From: an uncultured Eubacteriales bacterium
GTDB taxonomy: Bacteria; Bacillota; Clostridia; Oscillospirales; Acutalibacteraceae
Length of the DNA stretch: 64,000 nt
NCBI GenBank assembly: GCA_934446475.1
Contig: CAKSEH010000008.1
Coordinates: 15,128-79,127 of the forward strand
Direction: 5' to 3'
Shown here: positions 36,677 through 45,052 of the stretch, one piece after another
How positions within the stretch are numbered: position 1 is the first letter of the stretch
How the letters are laid out: every line of letters starts with the position of its first letter
Notes under the pieces: generated by a model
Database searches by the model: none
The model's input: only the letters and a program-made list of their open reading frames with translations
What the model was told of the DNA's origin: nothing
Translations under genes and position numbers: made by a program

Positions 36677-36716
36677 TGCCGCACTGAGAAAAATTTTCTC
36701 GGTGCGGCATTTTTTA
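36677..36716 (+). terminator. intrinsic terminator after murA
   Basis: TGCCGCAC-T-GAGAAAA pairs with TTTTCTC-G-GTGCGGCA, giving a long stem, followed by six T. It separates murA from the phage-like cassette. Confidence 0.93.
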
Positions 36717-36806
36717 TTTGTTGTCGGTGAAAGTCGCAGGTTACGGGGTTATTATAAGCCTGCACAAAGCTTCCGTGATTTTTTTGTAAAGGAGAAATGT
36801 TAAAAA

Positions 36807-37571
36807 ATGATAACAGCACAGTTAAACGGACAGGAGCTGAGCGTGCAGTATACGCAGACGGTGTCGGAAAGTGTTAAATATCTGACAGTCAGCTTTACAT
36901 TCGATTCCGATTGGGACGGATATGTTAAAACCGCCCTTTTCGCCGGAGCGGACGGCGTTACGCACAGCGTTGTTATGCTTCCCGGAAACGGGTTATACCC
37001 CTCGGAAAATGTATGTATCGTACCGCACGAAGCAATAACCTACCCATCTATGCGAATAACGGTCAACGGTTTTGACGGCGATAAAATCATAACCTCATCC
37101 GTTGTAACGGTACCCGTAAGCCGAGGCTCGACCGATACCGATAAAACCGCCGAGCCGAGCGAGGATGTATGGCAGCAGCTGCTTAGCACAACCGCTCACG
37201 CCGAGACCGTCGCTCAGTCGGTAAGGGATGACGCAGACAGCGGTTTGTTCAAGGGTGATAAAGGCGACAAGGGCGATAAAGGCGATACCGGAGCCAAGGG
37301 CGATAAGGGTGATAAAGGCGAAAAAGGTGATACGCCGCCGACCGACCAGACCTACTCTGCCGTTTCGGAAAATGCACAAAGCGGAAAGGCGGTAGCTCAG
37401 GCTCTTGATACCGTAAAAACCGCATTGAATCAAAAAGAAGCAACCGCAAATAAGGTATTCTCTGTTTCATCCGCTTCGACAGACAGTGAATATCCGAGCG
37501 CTAAGGCGGTTTTTGATTATGTAAATGCAGCCATATCCGGTTTGCCCGAAAGCGAGGAGAGTGCATACTGA
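36807..37571 (+). CDS. phage tail-fibre-like protein with collagen-like repeats
   Basis: A 254-residue protein. The N-terminal ~125 residues are beta-rich and resemble the baseplate/upper-fibre domains of Firmicutes phages. Residues 150-175 are a collagen-like GDK/GEK/GAK triplet run. The C-terminal part contains YPSAKAVFDYVN, a motif common in phage tail proteins. It probably forms a trimeric fibre. It is the first gene of the cassette, with a GGAG site, and its stop overlaps the next start (TGATG). No signal peptide. Host-binding is inferred from the family, not shown. Confidence 0.75.
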   Translation: MITAQLNGQELSVQYTQTVSESVKYLTVSFTFDSDWDGYVKTALFAGADGVTHSVVMLPGNGLYPSENVCIVPHEAITYPSMRITVNGFDGDKIITSSVVTVPVSRGSTDTDKTAEPSEDVWQQLLSTTAHAETVAQSVRDDADSGLFKGDKGDKGDKGDTGAKGDKGDKGEKGDTPPTDQTYSAVSENAQSGKAVAQALDTVKTALNQKEATANKVFSVSSASTDSEYPSAKAVFDYVNAAISGLPESEESAY

Positions 37572-38380
37572 TGAGCGTTAAAACAATCAAGGACACTACC
37601 GCAACCGCTATAGCAAACGCCATAAGGGGAAAAACGGGAAAGACCGAGACAATGTCGACCGCCGATATGGCAAACGGCGTTAATGAGGTGTATGAAAAAG
37701 GCAAACAGTCAGGTTTGGATGAGTTTTGGGATATGTTTCAGGCGAACGGACAAAAGCGGTGTTATGCATATGCGTTTTCCGAACCTGTCGGTGCGCTTGT
37801 CAACTACATAAGTACCTGGAGCAAAGGGTTTACGCCAAAATATCCTATTGAATACGACAGTTTAAACAGCGCCTTTGCCTACTTTAATAAAGCCAATTCA
37901 ACTCCTGTGGATATGGTTGATTTTTTCAGTGATAACAATATTGTTTTCACTCCTTATGATGCTTTGACCTTCGGTGTAACTATCAACGGCATATTTCAGC
38001 AGGCAAATGTATCACGAACTCCTCCTTTAAATTTCGGAGGTGCCAGTGCACAGAGCGCTTTTTATTATTGTTCAAATCTTGTCACCGTAGGAACTCTGAC
38101 CATATTCAAGCCATCCTCAACAGTAAATTGCAACAATAGTTTTTATTATTGCAGCAAACTTCAAAATATCACTTTTGAAGGTCAGTTTTGCCCTACTAAC
38201 TTAAATTTTCAGTGGTCGCCTTTGACAATCGAGAGCTTGCGCAGCCTTATAAACGCACTCGAAGATAAATCGTCAGCAACTTCGGGGACTTACAAAGTAA
38301 CGGTCGGTTCTGCTAACTTAGCAAAGCTTACCGAAACCGATTTACAGAATATTCAGGCAAAGGGGTGGCAGTTCGTATGA
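37571..38380 (+). CDS. phage tail-associated protein with leucine-rich/BspA-like repeats
   Basis: A 269-residue protein. Its N-terminal IANAIRGKTGKTETMSTADMA region is a recurrent start of Clostridial phage tail-tip proteins. The C-terminal half has repeating aromatic/Asn segments (AFYYCSNLVTVGTL, SFYYCSKLQNITF) like BspA-type leucine-rich repeats. A likely receptor-binding or accessory tail protein. It overlaps the previous gene by one base and the next by four bases (ATGA), so all are co-translated. Confidence 0.7.
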   Translation: MSVKTIKDTTATAIANAIRGKTGKTETMSTADMANGVNEVYEKGKQSGLDEFWDMFQANGQKRCYAYAFSEPVGALVNYISTWSKGFTPKYPIEYDSLNSAFAYFNKANSTPVDMVDFFSDNNIVFTPYDALTFGVTINGIFQQANVSRTPPLNFGGASAQSAFYYCSNLVTVGTLTIFKPSSTVNCNNSFYYCSKLQNITFEGQFCPTNLNFQWSPLTIESLRSLINALEDKSSATSGTYKVTVGSANLAKLTETDLQNIQAKGWQFV

Positions 38381-38667
38381 ATGTTAATTATATCGTTGCA
38401 AACGACATTGTGTTTCCCGGTATAACCGTTGAACGTAGATATTTTAATAATAAATCCGCAGGTTACAGGATGACGGCAAACGAGGGTTATTTATTTTACG
38501 ATTCGACTGCAAACGAAGTTGCAATCAACCCTGATACAGGCGAAGAAACTCCCGTAACTTACTATTACACACTCAGTTATTTGCCCTGCAATTATAACTT
38601 TGATAATTTCCCCTGGATAGCAGTGCCGAGGGATAGTGTTGACGAAAATCTGATTTTCGGCGATTGA
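38377..38667 (+). CDS. small hypothetical protein of the phage-like cassette
   Basis: A 96-residue protein starting at the ATG at 38377, which overlaps the previous stop as ATGA; the longer frame from 38365 is less likely. It is beta-strand and aromatic rich, without signal or membrane segment, and no family is recognised. The position between tail-fibre and XhlA-like genes suggests a tail-end accessory protein. Confidence 0.7.
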   Translation: MNVNYIVANDIVFPGITVERRYFNNKSAGYRMTANEGYLFYDSTANEVAINPDTGEETPVTYYYTLSYLPCNYNFDNFPWIAVPRDSVDENLIFGD

Positions 38668-38722
38668 CTGATTATCCAAGTGAGGAATATTATGAAAGCT
38701 GAGAAAACAAAGGGTGAAGAAA

Positions 38723-39028
38723 ATGGATGAATACATATCGGGCAGGCTCTCGGTACTTGAGACAAATAACAAAAATATTTTTCATCAGCTCGATGAGCTT
38801 AAGGATGAAGTCAAAAATATCCGTCAGCTGACAGTAGCTGTGAAAGAGCTTGCGCTTTCAAGTAAGGCAACCGCCCAAAAGGTAGCGGATATATCGGACA
38901 GGTTAAGCTCCGTAGAGCACGCTCCGGCAGAAGATATGAAACACTATAAAAGAGCTATGATAACGGCTCTTTTGACGGGGATTATCGGAATCGTTATCGG
39001 AACGCTCGGAGCATTCATATTAAAATAA
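38723..39028 (+). CDS. XhlA-like (holin-accessory) membrane protein
   Basis: A 101-residue protein: an N-terminal coiled-coil of about 70 residues (RLSVLETNNKNIFHQLDEL, later DISDRLSSVE) and a single C-terminal membrane segment (ALLTGIIGIVIGTLGAFIL). This matches the XhlA/hemolysin-like family that works with holins and amidases in phage lysis cassettes. I use the ATG at 38723 rather than the GTG three codons earlier, because AAGGG then has better spacing. Confidence 0.78.
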   Translation: MDEYISGRLSVLETNNKNIFHQLDELKDEVKNIRQLTVAVKELALSSKATAQKVADISDRLSSVEHAPAEDMKHYKRAMITALLTGIIGIVIGTLGAFILK

Positions 39029-39081
39029 ACAATTACGCCGCCACGGCATAGTATATATCAGGCGGCAAAGGAGGAAACAGA

Positions 39082-39987
39082 ATGTTTAAATTAGCTCTTA
39101 ACGCCGGACACGCATATACAACGCCCGGAAAAAGATGCTTAAAATCTATAGATAAAAACGAAACAAGAGAATATGTTTTAAACAAACGAATCTGCGATAA
39201 AATCGAGGAAAACCTTAAAGGTTATAAGGACATCTCCGTACTCAGGATAGACAACGGTACGGAAATACCGCTTTCAAAGCGCACTTCGGCCGCCAACAGC
39301 TTCGGAGCCGATTTTTATCTTGCGATACACCATAATGCAGGTATAAACGGCGGTTCGGGCGGCGGAATAGAAGCATACACCTATCTTAAAGTCGACGATA
39401 AAACCCGTTCCTGGCAGTCGCAGCTGTATGCAGCTCTTATTGCGTCGACAGGTCTTATCGGCAACCGTTCCCGTCCGCTTCGCACTGCGGACTTCCACGA
39501 GGTAAGAGAAACAAAAATGCCGGCGGTCTTGCTTGAATGCGGTTTTATGGACAGCACAGCCGACACCCCCGTTATCTTAACCGATTCATTTGCCGAGTCT
39601 GCCGCAAAGGCTATTGCAGGCGTTATAATCGAACGCTCGGGTGCCGTACCCGCCGCACCGACCGACGCCGCTCCTGTTCAAACACCCGATTCTCAAAACA
39701 GGAAATCCGTATCACAGATCGCAAAGGAAGTTATCAGAGGCGAATGGGGAAACGGTGAAGAGCGTAAAACACGCCTTACCAAAGCAGGATACGATTTTTC
39801 TGCCGTTCAGGCGGCGGTAAACGCCGCTCTTTCGGGAAAACCGACGGCAAAAACCGTATCACAGATCGCAGACGAAGTAATAGCGGGGAAGTGGGGAAAC
39901 GGAGAGGACCGCAAAGCCCGCCTTACCAAAGCAGGATACAATTATTCTGCCGTTCAATCCGAAGTTAACAAGAGACTTAAAAAATAA
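39082..39987 (+). CDS. N-acetylmuramoyl-L-alanine amidase (endolysin) with two Cpl-7 repeats
   Basis: A 301-residue Amidase_3 enzyme that cuts the bond between muramic acid and the stem peptide. Zinc and catalytic residues are His10 (LNAGHA), the Glu region at 28-30, His83 (AIHHNAG) and Glu152 (LLECGF). Two C-terminal cell-wall-binding repeats of about 42 residues (209-250 and 258-299) carry EWGNGEERKTRL and KWGNGEDRKARL, matching the Cpl-7 (CW_7) type. There is no signal peptide, so it depends on the holin to reach the wall. Strong AAAGGAGG site. Second-last gene of the cassette. Confidence 0.92.
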   Translation: MFKLALNAGHAYTTPGKRCLKSIDKNETREYVLNKRICDKIEENLKGYKDISVLRIDNGTEIPLSKRTSAANSFGADFYLAIHHNAGINGGSGGGIEAYTYLKVDDKTRSWQSQLYAALIASTGLIGNRSRPLRTADFHEVRETKMPAVLLECGFMDSTADTPVILTDSFAESAAKAIAGVIIERSGAVPAAPTDAAPVQTPDSQNRKSVSQIAKEVIRGEWGNGEERKTRLTKAGYDFSAVQAAVNAALSGKPTAKTVSQIADEVIAGKWGNGEDRKARLTKAGYNYSAVQSEVNKRLKK

Positions 39988-39997
39988 AGGTGATAAT

Positions 39998-40210
39998 ATG
40001 AAGAAAAAGCTTAAAATATGGTTAAAAGCCGCCCTTGTAAGGGCAGTAAAAACAATAGCTCAAACCGCCATAGCAACTATAGGCACGAGTGCGGTGATCT
40101 GTGAGATAAACTGGAAAGTTGTTATAAGCGCCTCCCTTTTATCGGGGCTTTTATCCATCCTCACAAGTATTACCGGTCTGCCCGAAGCAAAATCGGAAAG
40201 CTTGGAATAA
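39998..40210 (+). CDS. phage holin, r1t type
   Basis: A 70-residue protein with a basic N-terminus (KKKLKIW) and two membrane segments (about 20-38 and 45-62). The segments TAIATIGTSAVI and ILTSITGLPEA match the r1t-type phage holin family. Holins form membrane lesions that release the endolysin. It lies 10 bp after the amidase and is followed by a strong terminator. Confidence 0.88.
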   Translation: MKKKLKIWLKAALVRAVKTIAQTAIATIGTSAVICEINWKVVISASLLSGLLSILTSITGLPEAKSESLE

Positions 40211-40241
40211 AAACAAGTTGATATAAAGCTCTTGAAAATTT

Positions 40242-40284
40242 AAAACACCGCACCGGCGATTATTCGTCGGTGCGGTGTTTTTTT
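40242..40284 (+). terminator. intrinsic terminator after the holin
   Basis: CACCGCACCG (40246-40255) pairs exactly with CGGTGCGGTG (40268-40277), followed by seven T. The stem differs from that of the murA terminator. It closes the cassette and separates it from the convergent trmN6. Confidence 0.94.
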
Positions 40285-40292
40285 AATTGCAG

Positions 40293-40361
40293 CTAACGCT
40301 CCGCCTTGACTAAAAGGAGCAGGGCTGGCAACTGATTTCAAGGCACGCAAAGGAGCGTTAG
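40293..40361. repeat. family B repeat, copy 4, with 10-bp inverted ends
   Basis: CTAACGCTCC (40293-40302) and GGAGCGTTAG (40352-40361) are perfect inverse ends of a 69-bp element with ACTAAAAGGAGCAG inside. The end runs into the stop codon of the convergent trmN6 gene. Confidence 0.72.
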
Positions 40362-40362
40362 G

Positions 40363-41115
40363 TTATATATTCTGTTTTTTGTTTTTTTCGGCAGCGGTGA
40401 AATATTTTCCGTATATTTCCGTCATTTCCTCCGAGGGACCGCCGTTTTCCTCAATATAAAGAGTGGGTTCGATATCAAGCCCCGTATTTCCGCAGCGCCT
40501 TCCCTCAATAAGGAAAAGCCACGGCTTTTTGCCTTTCTCCTGCGCCACGAGACGCATTCTTTTCGGCTCGACCCTGTATTTTCTCATAAGCTCCATAAGT
40601 TCAGCCATTCGCTCCGGTCTCTGACACATACAAAGTCTGCCCGAAGTCTGAAGCAGCCTTGCCCCCACTCTTACGGTATCCTCTAAAGTGCAGGCGGTTT
40701 CGTGCCTTGCGGTACAGCAAACGGGGTCGGGATTCTTAAGTCCCGCTCCGACTGCTTTATAAGGCGGATTGCAGGTAACGAGGGTGTTTGAGCCGAAGTT
40801 CACCTTGCCCGAAAGATTGTTTAAATCGCTGTTTATTACAGAAAAATCCGCAAATGAATTTTTTTCTGCGGAGGCCACGGCAAGTTCACACGCCTCCCGG
40901 CTTATATCAATACCGACCGCAGAGGAAAGAAGCCCGTCTCTGAGCATCAAAAACGGAATTATTCCGCAGCCTGTTCCGAGGTCCGCCATACGGTCGTTTC
41001 TCCTCGCCTTCGCAAAGCTTGCAAGCAAAACCGCATCGGTTCCGAAAGAGTGATGCGGTGCGGTGTATATATAAACGCCGCCGCCCAAAGGCTGAAGGGT
41101 TATATTCTGCTCCAT
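40363..41115 (-). CDS. trmN6: tRNA1(Val) (adenine(37)-N6)-methyltransferase-like protein
   Basis: A 250-residue SAM-dependent methyltransferase. Motif I is ADLGTGCGIIPF (45-56) and the N6-adenine motif IV is NPPYKA (115-120). The domain order and CTARHET match the YfiC/TrmN6 group, which methylates A37 of tRNA-Val; the tRNA target is inferred. It overlaps the cysS stop by 16 bases and is the last gene of the recA-containing operon. Confidence 0.87.
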   Translation of the reverse strand: MEQNITLQPLGGGVYIYTAPHHSFGTDAVLLASFAKARRNDRMADLGTGCGIIPFLMLRDGLLSSAVGIDISREACELAVASAEKNSFADFSVINSDLNNLSGKVNFGSNTLVTCNPPYKAVGAGLKNPDPVCCTARHETACTLEDTVRVGARLLQTSGRLCMCQRPERMAELMELMRKYRVEPKRMRLVAQEKGKKPWLFLIEGRRCGNTGLDIEPTLYIEENGGPSEEMTEIYGKYFTAAEKNKKQNI

Positions 41116-42479
41116 TTTACTCCCTGAGGGGTATCTTCAAGCACAATACCCATTTCCTTAAGCTCATCTCTTATTTTATCCGCAGTCGCAAAATCCTTTG
41201 CTTTTCTTGCTGCGGTTCTTTTTTCTATAAGTGCCTCTATCTCACTGTCAAGAGCGGCGGTTTTACGATTATAAACAAGTCCCAAAACACCCGTAAGCTC
41301 ATCGAATATATCGGCGCAGGCCAAAATCGTGTCTTTTCCGGCGCCCTGTGCTATAACGGTATTTATTTCACGGACAAGTGAGAATACTGCCGCAAGAGCG
41401 TCGGCAGTGTTTAGATCGTCGTCCATAGCGGCGATGAATTCGGCTTTTCTCTTATCCGCAAATTCGGGCCTTTCTCCGCCCTCGGGGGCATTTTTAAGAG
41501 CAAAATCGATATTATCACGGCAGGTATAAAGTCTTTCAAGCGCATTTTTTGATTGCTCTATTATATCAACCGAATAATTTATCGGCCCTCTGTACTGAGA
41601 AGATATCATAAGATATCTTATCGGTTCATACCCGTAAGTTTCGGCAACGTCTCTTACCGTAAAGAAATTGTTGAGCGATTTTGACATTTTATGGTTATCA
41701 ACATTTATAAATCCGTTATGCATCCAGTAATGTGCAAATTCGCAGCCGTTTGCCGCCTCACTCTGAGCGATCTCATTTTCGTGGTGGGGAAAAATAAGAT
41801 CAAGTCCTCCGCAGTGAATATCTATGGTTTTGCCGAGATACCTGCCTGCCATAGCCGAGCATTCGATATGCCAGCCCGGTCTTCCCTTGCCCCAGGGAGA
41901 CTCCCAATAAGGCTCACCTTCTTTGGCTCCCTTCCAAAGGCAGAAATCCATCGGGTCTTCCTTTATATCTCCTACGGTTATTCTCGCTCCTGCTTCAAGG
42001 TCCTCCAAAGGCTGGTGCGAAAGCTTGCCGTAACCTTTGAATTTCTTTGCTCTGTAATAAACATCGTTTCCTGCCGTATACGCATAGCCTTTTTCGATAA
42101 GAGTACTTATTATCCGCTGAATTTCGTCTATGTTTTCGGTAGCTCTCGGGTGAACATCGGCAGGTCTTACATTAAGGCCTGCGGCGTCGGTCCTGAACTC
42201 CTTTATATAACGCTCGGCGACTTCGGGCACCGTAATACCCTCTTCGTTTGCCTTTTTTATCAGCTTATCGTCGATATCCGTGAAATTTGAAACATATGTT
42301 ACCTTATAGCCTCTGTATTCAAGATATCTTCTTAAAACATCAAACACACACAGCGGGCGGGCGTTTCCTATATGAATATAATTGTAAACCGTGGGACCGC
42401 AGGCATATATTTTTACCTCGCCCTTTTTAATCGGAACGAATTCATCTTTATTTCTCGTAAGTGTGTTAAATATCTTCAT
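41100..42479 (-). CDS. cysS: cysteine-tRNA ligase
   Basis: Cysteinyl-tRNA synthetase of 459 residues, class I. It has zinc-binding YACGPTVYN, the HIGH-type HIGN, WHIECSAM with a zinc cysteine, and KMSKS in DNHKMSKSLNN. The length is typical. It overlaps cysE by 14 bases. The cysE-cysS pairing, making cysteine and charging it, is conserved in Firmicutes. No T-box is present in front of it. Confidence 0.97.
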   Translation of the reverse strand: MKIFNTLTRNKDEFVPIKKGEVKIYACGPTVYNYIHIGNARPLCVFDVLRRYLEYRGYKVTYVSNFTDIDDKLIKKANEEGITVPEVAERYIKEFRTDAAGLNVRPADVHPRATENIDEIQRIISTLIEKGYAYTAGNDVYYRAKKFKGYGKLSHQPLEDLEAGARITVGDIKEDPMDFCLWKGAKEGEPYWESPWGKGRPGWHIECSAMAGRYLGKTIDIHCGGLDLIFPHHENEIAQSEAANGCEFAHYWMHNGFINVDNHKMSKSLNNFFTVRDVAETYGYEPIRYLMISSQYRGPINYSVDIIEQSKNALERLYTCRDNIDFALKNAPEGGERPEFADKRKAEFIAAMDDDLNTADALAAVFSLVREINTVIAQGAGKDTILACADIFDELTGVLGLVYNRKTAALDSEIEALIEKRTAARKAKDFATADKIRDELKEMGIVLEDTPQGVKWSRI

Positions 42480-43110
42480 CTTTTTCTTTCCTTTTTTCTC
42501 TGAGCTTTTCTATTTCCTTCTCAAGGCGGTTTATTTCCTGCCATACGGGATCGGGAATATGAACCTGGTCAAGCGGCGGACAGTCCACTCTTTTCCCGTT
42601 TTGTTTTACTATTCTTGCCGGTACTCCCACAACGGTTGAATTCGGCGGAACTTCTTTTAAAACGACCGCTCCTGCGGCGACCCTTGAATTATCGCCTATC
42701 TTAAAAGGACCTAAAACCTTTGCTCCGGCGCTTATCATTACATTGTTGCCTATCGTCGGATGGCGTTTGCCGACATCCTTGCCCGTGCCGCCTAAGGTCA
42801 CGCCCTGATATATAAGCACATCGTCCCCTATTTCGGCGGTTTCTCCTATAACTATTCCAGTTCCGTGGTCTATAACAAGTCTCCTGCCTATTTTGGCGCC
42901 GGGATGAATTTCTATCCCCGTTTTTCTCGCTGCTCTCTGAGATACATATCTTGCAAGAAAAAACATTTTGTGCCTATAATAGAAATTTGCCCTTCTGTGC
43001 ATCCTTATAGCTTTAAGCCCCGGATACAAAAGCCATATTTCAAGCGATGACCTTGCGGCAGGGTCTCTGTCCTTTATAGCCTGAATATCTTCTTTAAGTC
43101 TGTCAAACAT
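42466..43110 (-). CDS. cysE: serine O-acetyltransferase
   Basis: A 214-residue CysE that makes O-acetylserine from serine and acetyl-CoA, the first step of cysteine synthesis. The C-terminal left-handed beta-helix has hexapeptide repeats, and HPGAKIGRRLVIDHGTG contains the catalytic His-Asp region. It precedes cysS and cooperates with cysK elsewhere in the window (61530-62462). The charged C-terminal tail (REKRKEKDEDI) is longer than in enteric CysE and lacks its terminal Ile motif context. Confidence 0.95.
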   Translation of the reverse strand: MFDRLKEDIQAIKDRDPAARSSLEIWLLYPGLKAIRMHRRANFYYRHKMFFLARYVSQRAARKTGIEIHPGAKIGRRLVIDHGTGIVIGETAEIGDDVLIYQGVTLGGTGKDVGKRHPTIGNNVMISAGAKVLGPFKIGDNSRVAAGAVVLKEVPPNSTVVGVPARIVKQNGKRVDCPPLDQVHIPDPVWQEINRLEKEIEKLREKRKEKDEDI

Positions 43111-43146
43111 ACCGTCAACTCCCCATCATATTCTAAGTATATGCTG

Positions 43147-43728
43147 TCACTTCGAGGTGTTGATACAGTTCTTCGAATCCCTTAAATATATTGCTCCCGA
43201 AATAACGCACAGCACGGCAGATATCCAAAGCAGCGTAAGCACCGCCGCATCCATTATCAGGGTGTTTTCGATCGAAAACAGGTCGATAACGCAATAAGCG
43301 AGCAATGAAACGATTATGCCTGCCATCTGGCTTACGGTTTTGCTCTTTCCCCAAATGTTCGCCGCAATAACTCCGCCGCCGCTTGAAACAACGGTGAGTC
43401 TTAAAGACGAAACCAAAAATTCCCTGAAAAGTACGATAAACACTATAACTATTATCTGCCAGCGGTAATTTTCACCGAGCATATCTATAAATCCGAGATA
43501 TGCGGCAGTTGTAAGCATTTTATCGGCAAGCGGATCGAGAAATTTTCCGAAATCGGTTACAAGGTGATATTTTCTTGCCATTTTGCCGTCGATAAGGTCT
43601 GTAAGGGACGCCGCAATAAATATCACCAGAGAAACTATATAATGACCGGGAAATTTAATGAGCATCGTTGCCATAAAAATCGGCGTTACTATTATTCTTG
43701 CCAGTGTGAGTTTGTTAGGAGCGTTCAT
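43147..43728 (-). CDS. pgsA: CDP-diacylglycerol-glycerol-3-phosphate 3-phosphatidyltransferase
   Basis: A 193-residue integral membrane enzyme of phosphatidylglycerol synthesis. It shows the CDP-alcohol phosphotransferase motif as DLIDGKMAR followed by DFGKFLDPLADK, with all acidic residues, and about five membrane segments. It lies 1 bp after rimO. rimO-pgsA adjacency is typical for Firmicutes. Confidence 0.95.
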   Translation of the reverse strand: MNAPNKLTLARIIVTPIFMATMLIKFPGHYIVSLVIFIAASLTDLIDGKMARKYHLVTDFGKFLDPLADKMLTTAAYLGFIDMLGENYRWQIIVIVFIVLFREFLVSSLRLTVVSSGGGVIAANIWGKSKTVSQMAGIIVSLLAYCVIDLFSIENTLIMDAAVLTLLWISAVLCVISGAIYLRDSKNCINTSK

Positions 43729-43729
43729 A

Positions 43730-45052
43730 TCAGACTGTTTCCCCCAATAAATCGTAATCTATGGTATCGTTAATTATAACATTGACAAATTCACCGATTT
43801 TAAGCGGTTTATTTGCCATAAAAAACACCTTGCCGTCTATTTCGGGGGCGTCTGCCTCGCTTCTGCCGAAATAGCATTTTATATAATCGTCATACCCCTC
43901 GGTAAGTACCTTTAAAACGGACCCTTCTTTTTCCTTGTTTTTCTCCGCCGCTATAACGGACTGCAACTCCATTATAAGTTCCATTCTGTCAACCTTGGTC
44001 TGCTCGTCTGTCTGGTCGGGCATTTCGGCGGCAACCGTTCCCTCTTCGGCGGAATATGTAAAGCATCCGAGCCTGTCAAACTTCATCTTCTTTACAAAAG
44101 CGTGAAGCTCGGTAAACTGTTCGTCTGTTTCGCCGGGAAATCCCGTTATAAGCGTTGTTCTTAAAGTTATATCGGGAATTCTTTTCCTGATTTTTAAGAT
44201 AAGCTCCTCAAGCGACTTTGCGTTTCCTTTTCTGTTCATTCTTTTAAGGATCTCGCCGTTTACGTGCTGAATGGGCATATCAAGATATTTAACAAGCTTT
44301 TCTTCGCTTGCTATGGTATCAAGCAGCTCATCGTCTATCCTCTCGGGGTATGTATAAAGGGTTCTTATCCAAACCAGACCCTCTATTTTGCAAAGCTCCT
44401 TTAAAAGATGCGAAAGCATAGGTTTGCCGTAAATATCGGTGCCGTAAGCGGTAGTATCCTGAGCGACAACGGTGATCTCCTTTACGCCGCCCTCGGCAAG
44501 TCTTTTAGCTTCGCTCACGCAGTCCTCAACGGTTCTGCTCCTCATTCTGCCCCTTATCTTCGGTATTGCGCAGTAGGTGCAGCAGTTATCGCAGCCGTCT
44601 CCTATCTTAAGATAGGTTGAAAACGGATAGCTGCCGAGTATTCTCCGGGTGTTAAGGTCAAGACTTAATTTATCGCCGTAGGTATTTCCCTTTTTACCCT
44701 CAATGGCATTCTTGACTATCTCTGCTATTTTTGCGTTTGAGCCTATCCCGACGCAGACATCCGCCTCGGGTATCTCTTTTGTTATATCGTCTCTATACCG
44801 CTCGGCGAGACATCCCGTTACGATAAGCGCCTTGAGTTTTCCCTCTTTTTTATATCTTGCAGCCTCAAGGATATTTTCAATTGCTTCCCTCTTGGCTTCT
44901 TCTATAAAGCCGCAGGTGTTTATAATTATAGCGTCTGCCTCCGCCTCGTCCGGCTCAAGCTCAAAGCCTGCCTCTTTAAGGGAATAAAGCATCATTTCGG
45001 CGTCTACCTGATTTTTAGGGCATCCGAGCGATACCATACTGACTTTATACAT
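43730..45052 (-). CDS. rimO: ribosomal protein uS12 (Asp-89) methylthiotransferase
   Basis: A radical-SAM enzyme of about 440 residues that adds a methylthio group to S12. The N-terminal UPF0004 domain has SLGCPKNQVD and INTCGFI, the radical-SAM cluster is CDNCCTYC (CxxxCxxC) around residue 153, and a C-terminal TRAM domain is present. I start at the ATG at 45052, which has GGAGAAG six bases upstream and overlaps the recX stop; the longer frame from 45088 adds twelve non-conserved residues. Confidence 0.95.
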   Translation of the reverse strand: MYKVSMVSLGCPKNQVDAEMMLYSLKEAGFELEPDEAEADAIIINTCGFIEEAKREAIENILEAARYKKEGKLKALIVTGCLAERYRDDITKEIPEADVCVGIGSNAKIAEIVKNAIEGKKGNTYGDKLSLDLNTRRILGSYPFSTYLKIGDGCDNCCTYCAIPKIRGRMRSRTVEDCVSEAKRLAEGGVKEITVVAQDTTAYGTDIYGKPMLSHLLKELCKIEGLVWIRTLYTYPERIDDELLDTIASEEKLVKYLDMPIQHVNGEILKRMNRKGNAKSLEELILKIRKRIPDITLRTTLITGFPGETDEQFTELHAFVKKMKFDRLGCFTYSAEEGTVAAEMPDQTDEQTKVDRMELIMELQSVIAAEKNKEKEGSVLKVLTEGYDDYIKCYFGRSEADAPEIDGKVFFMANKPLKIGEFVNVIINDTIDYDLLGETV

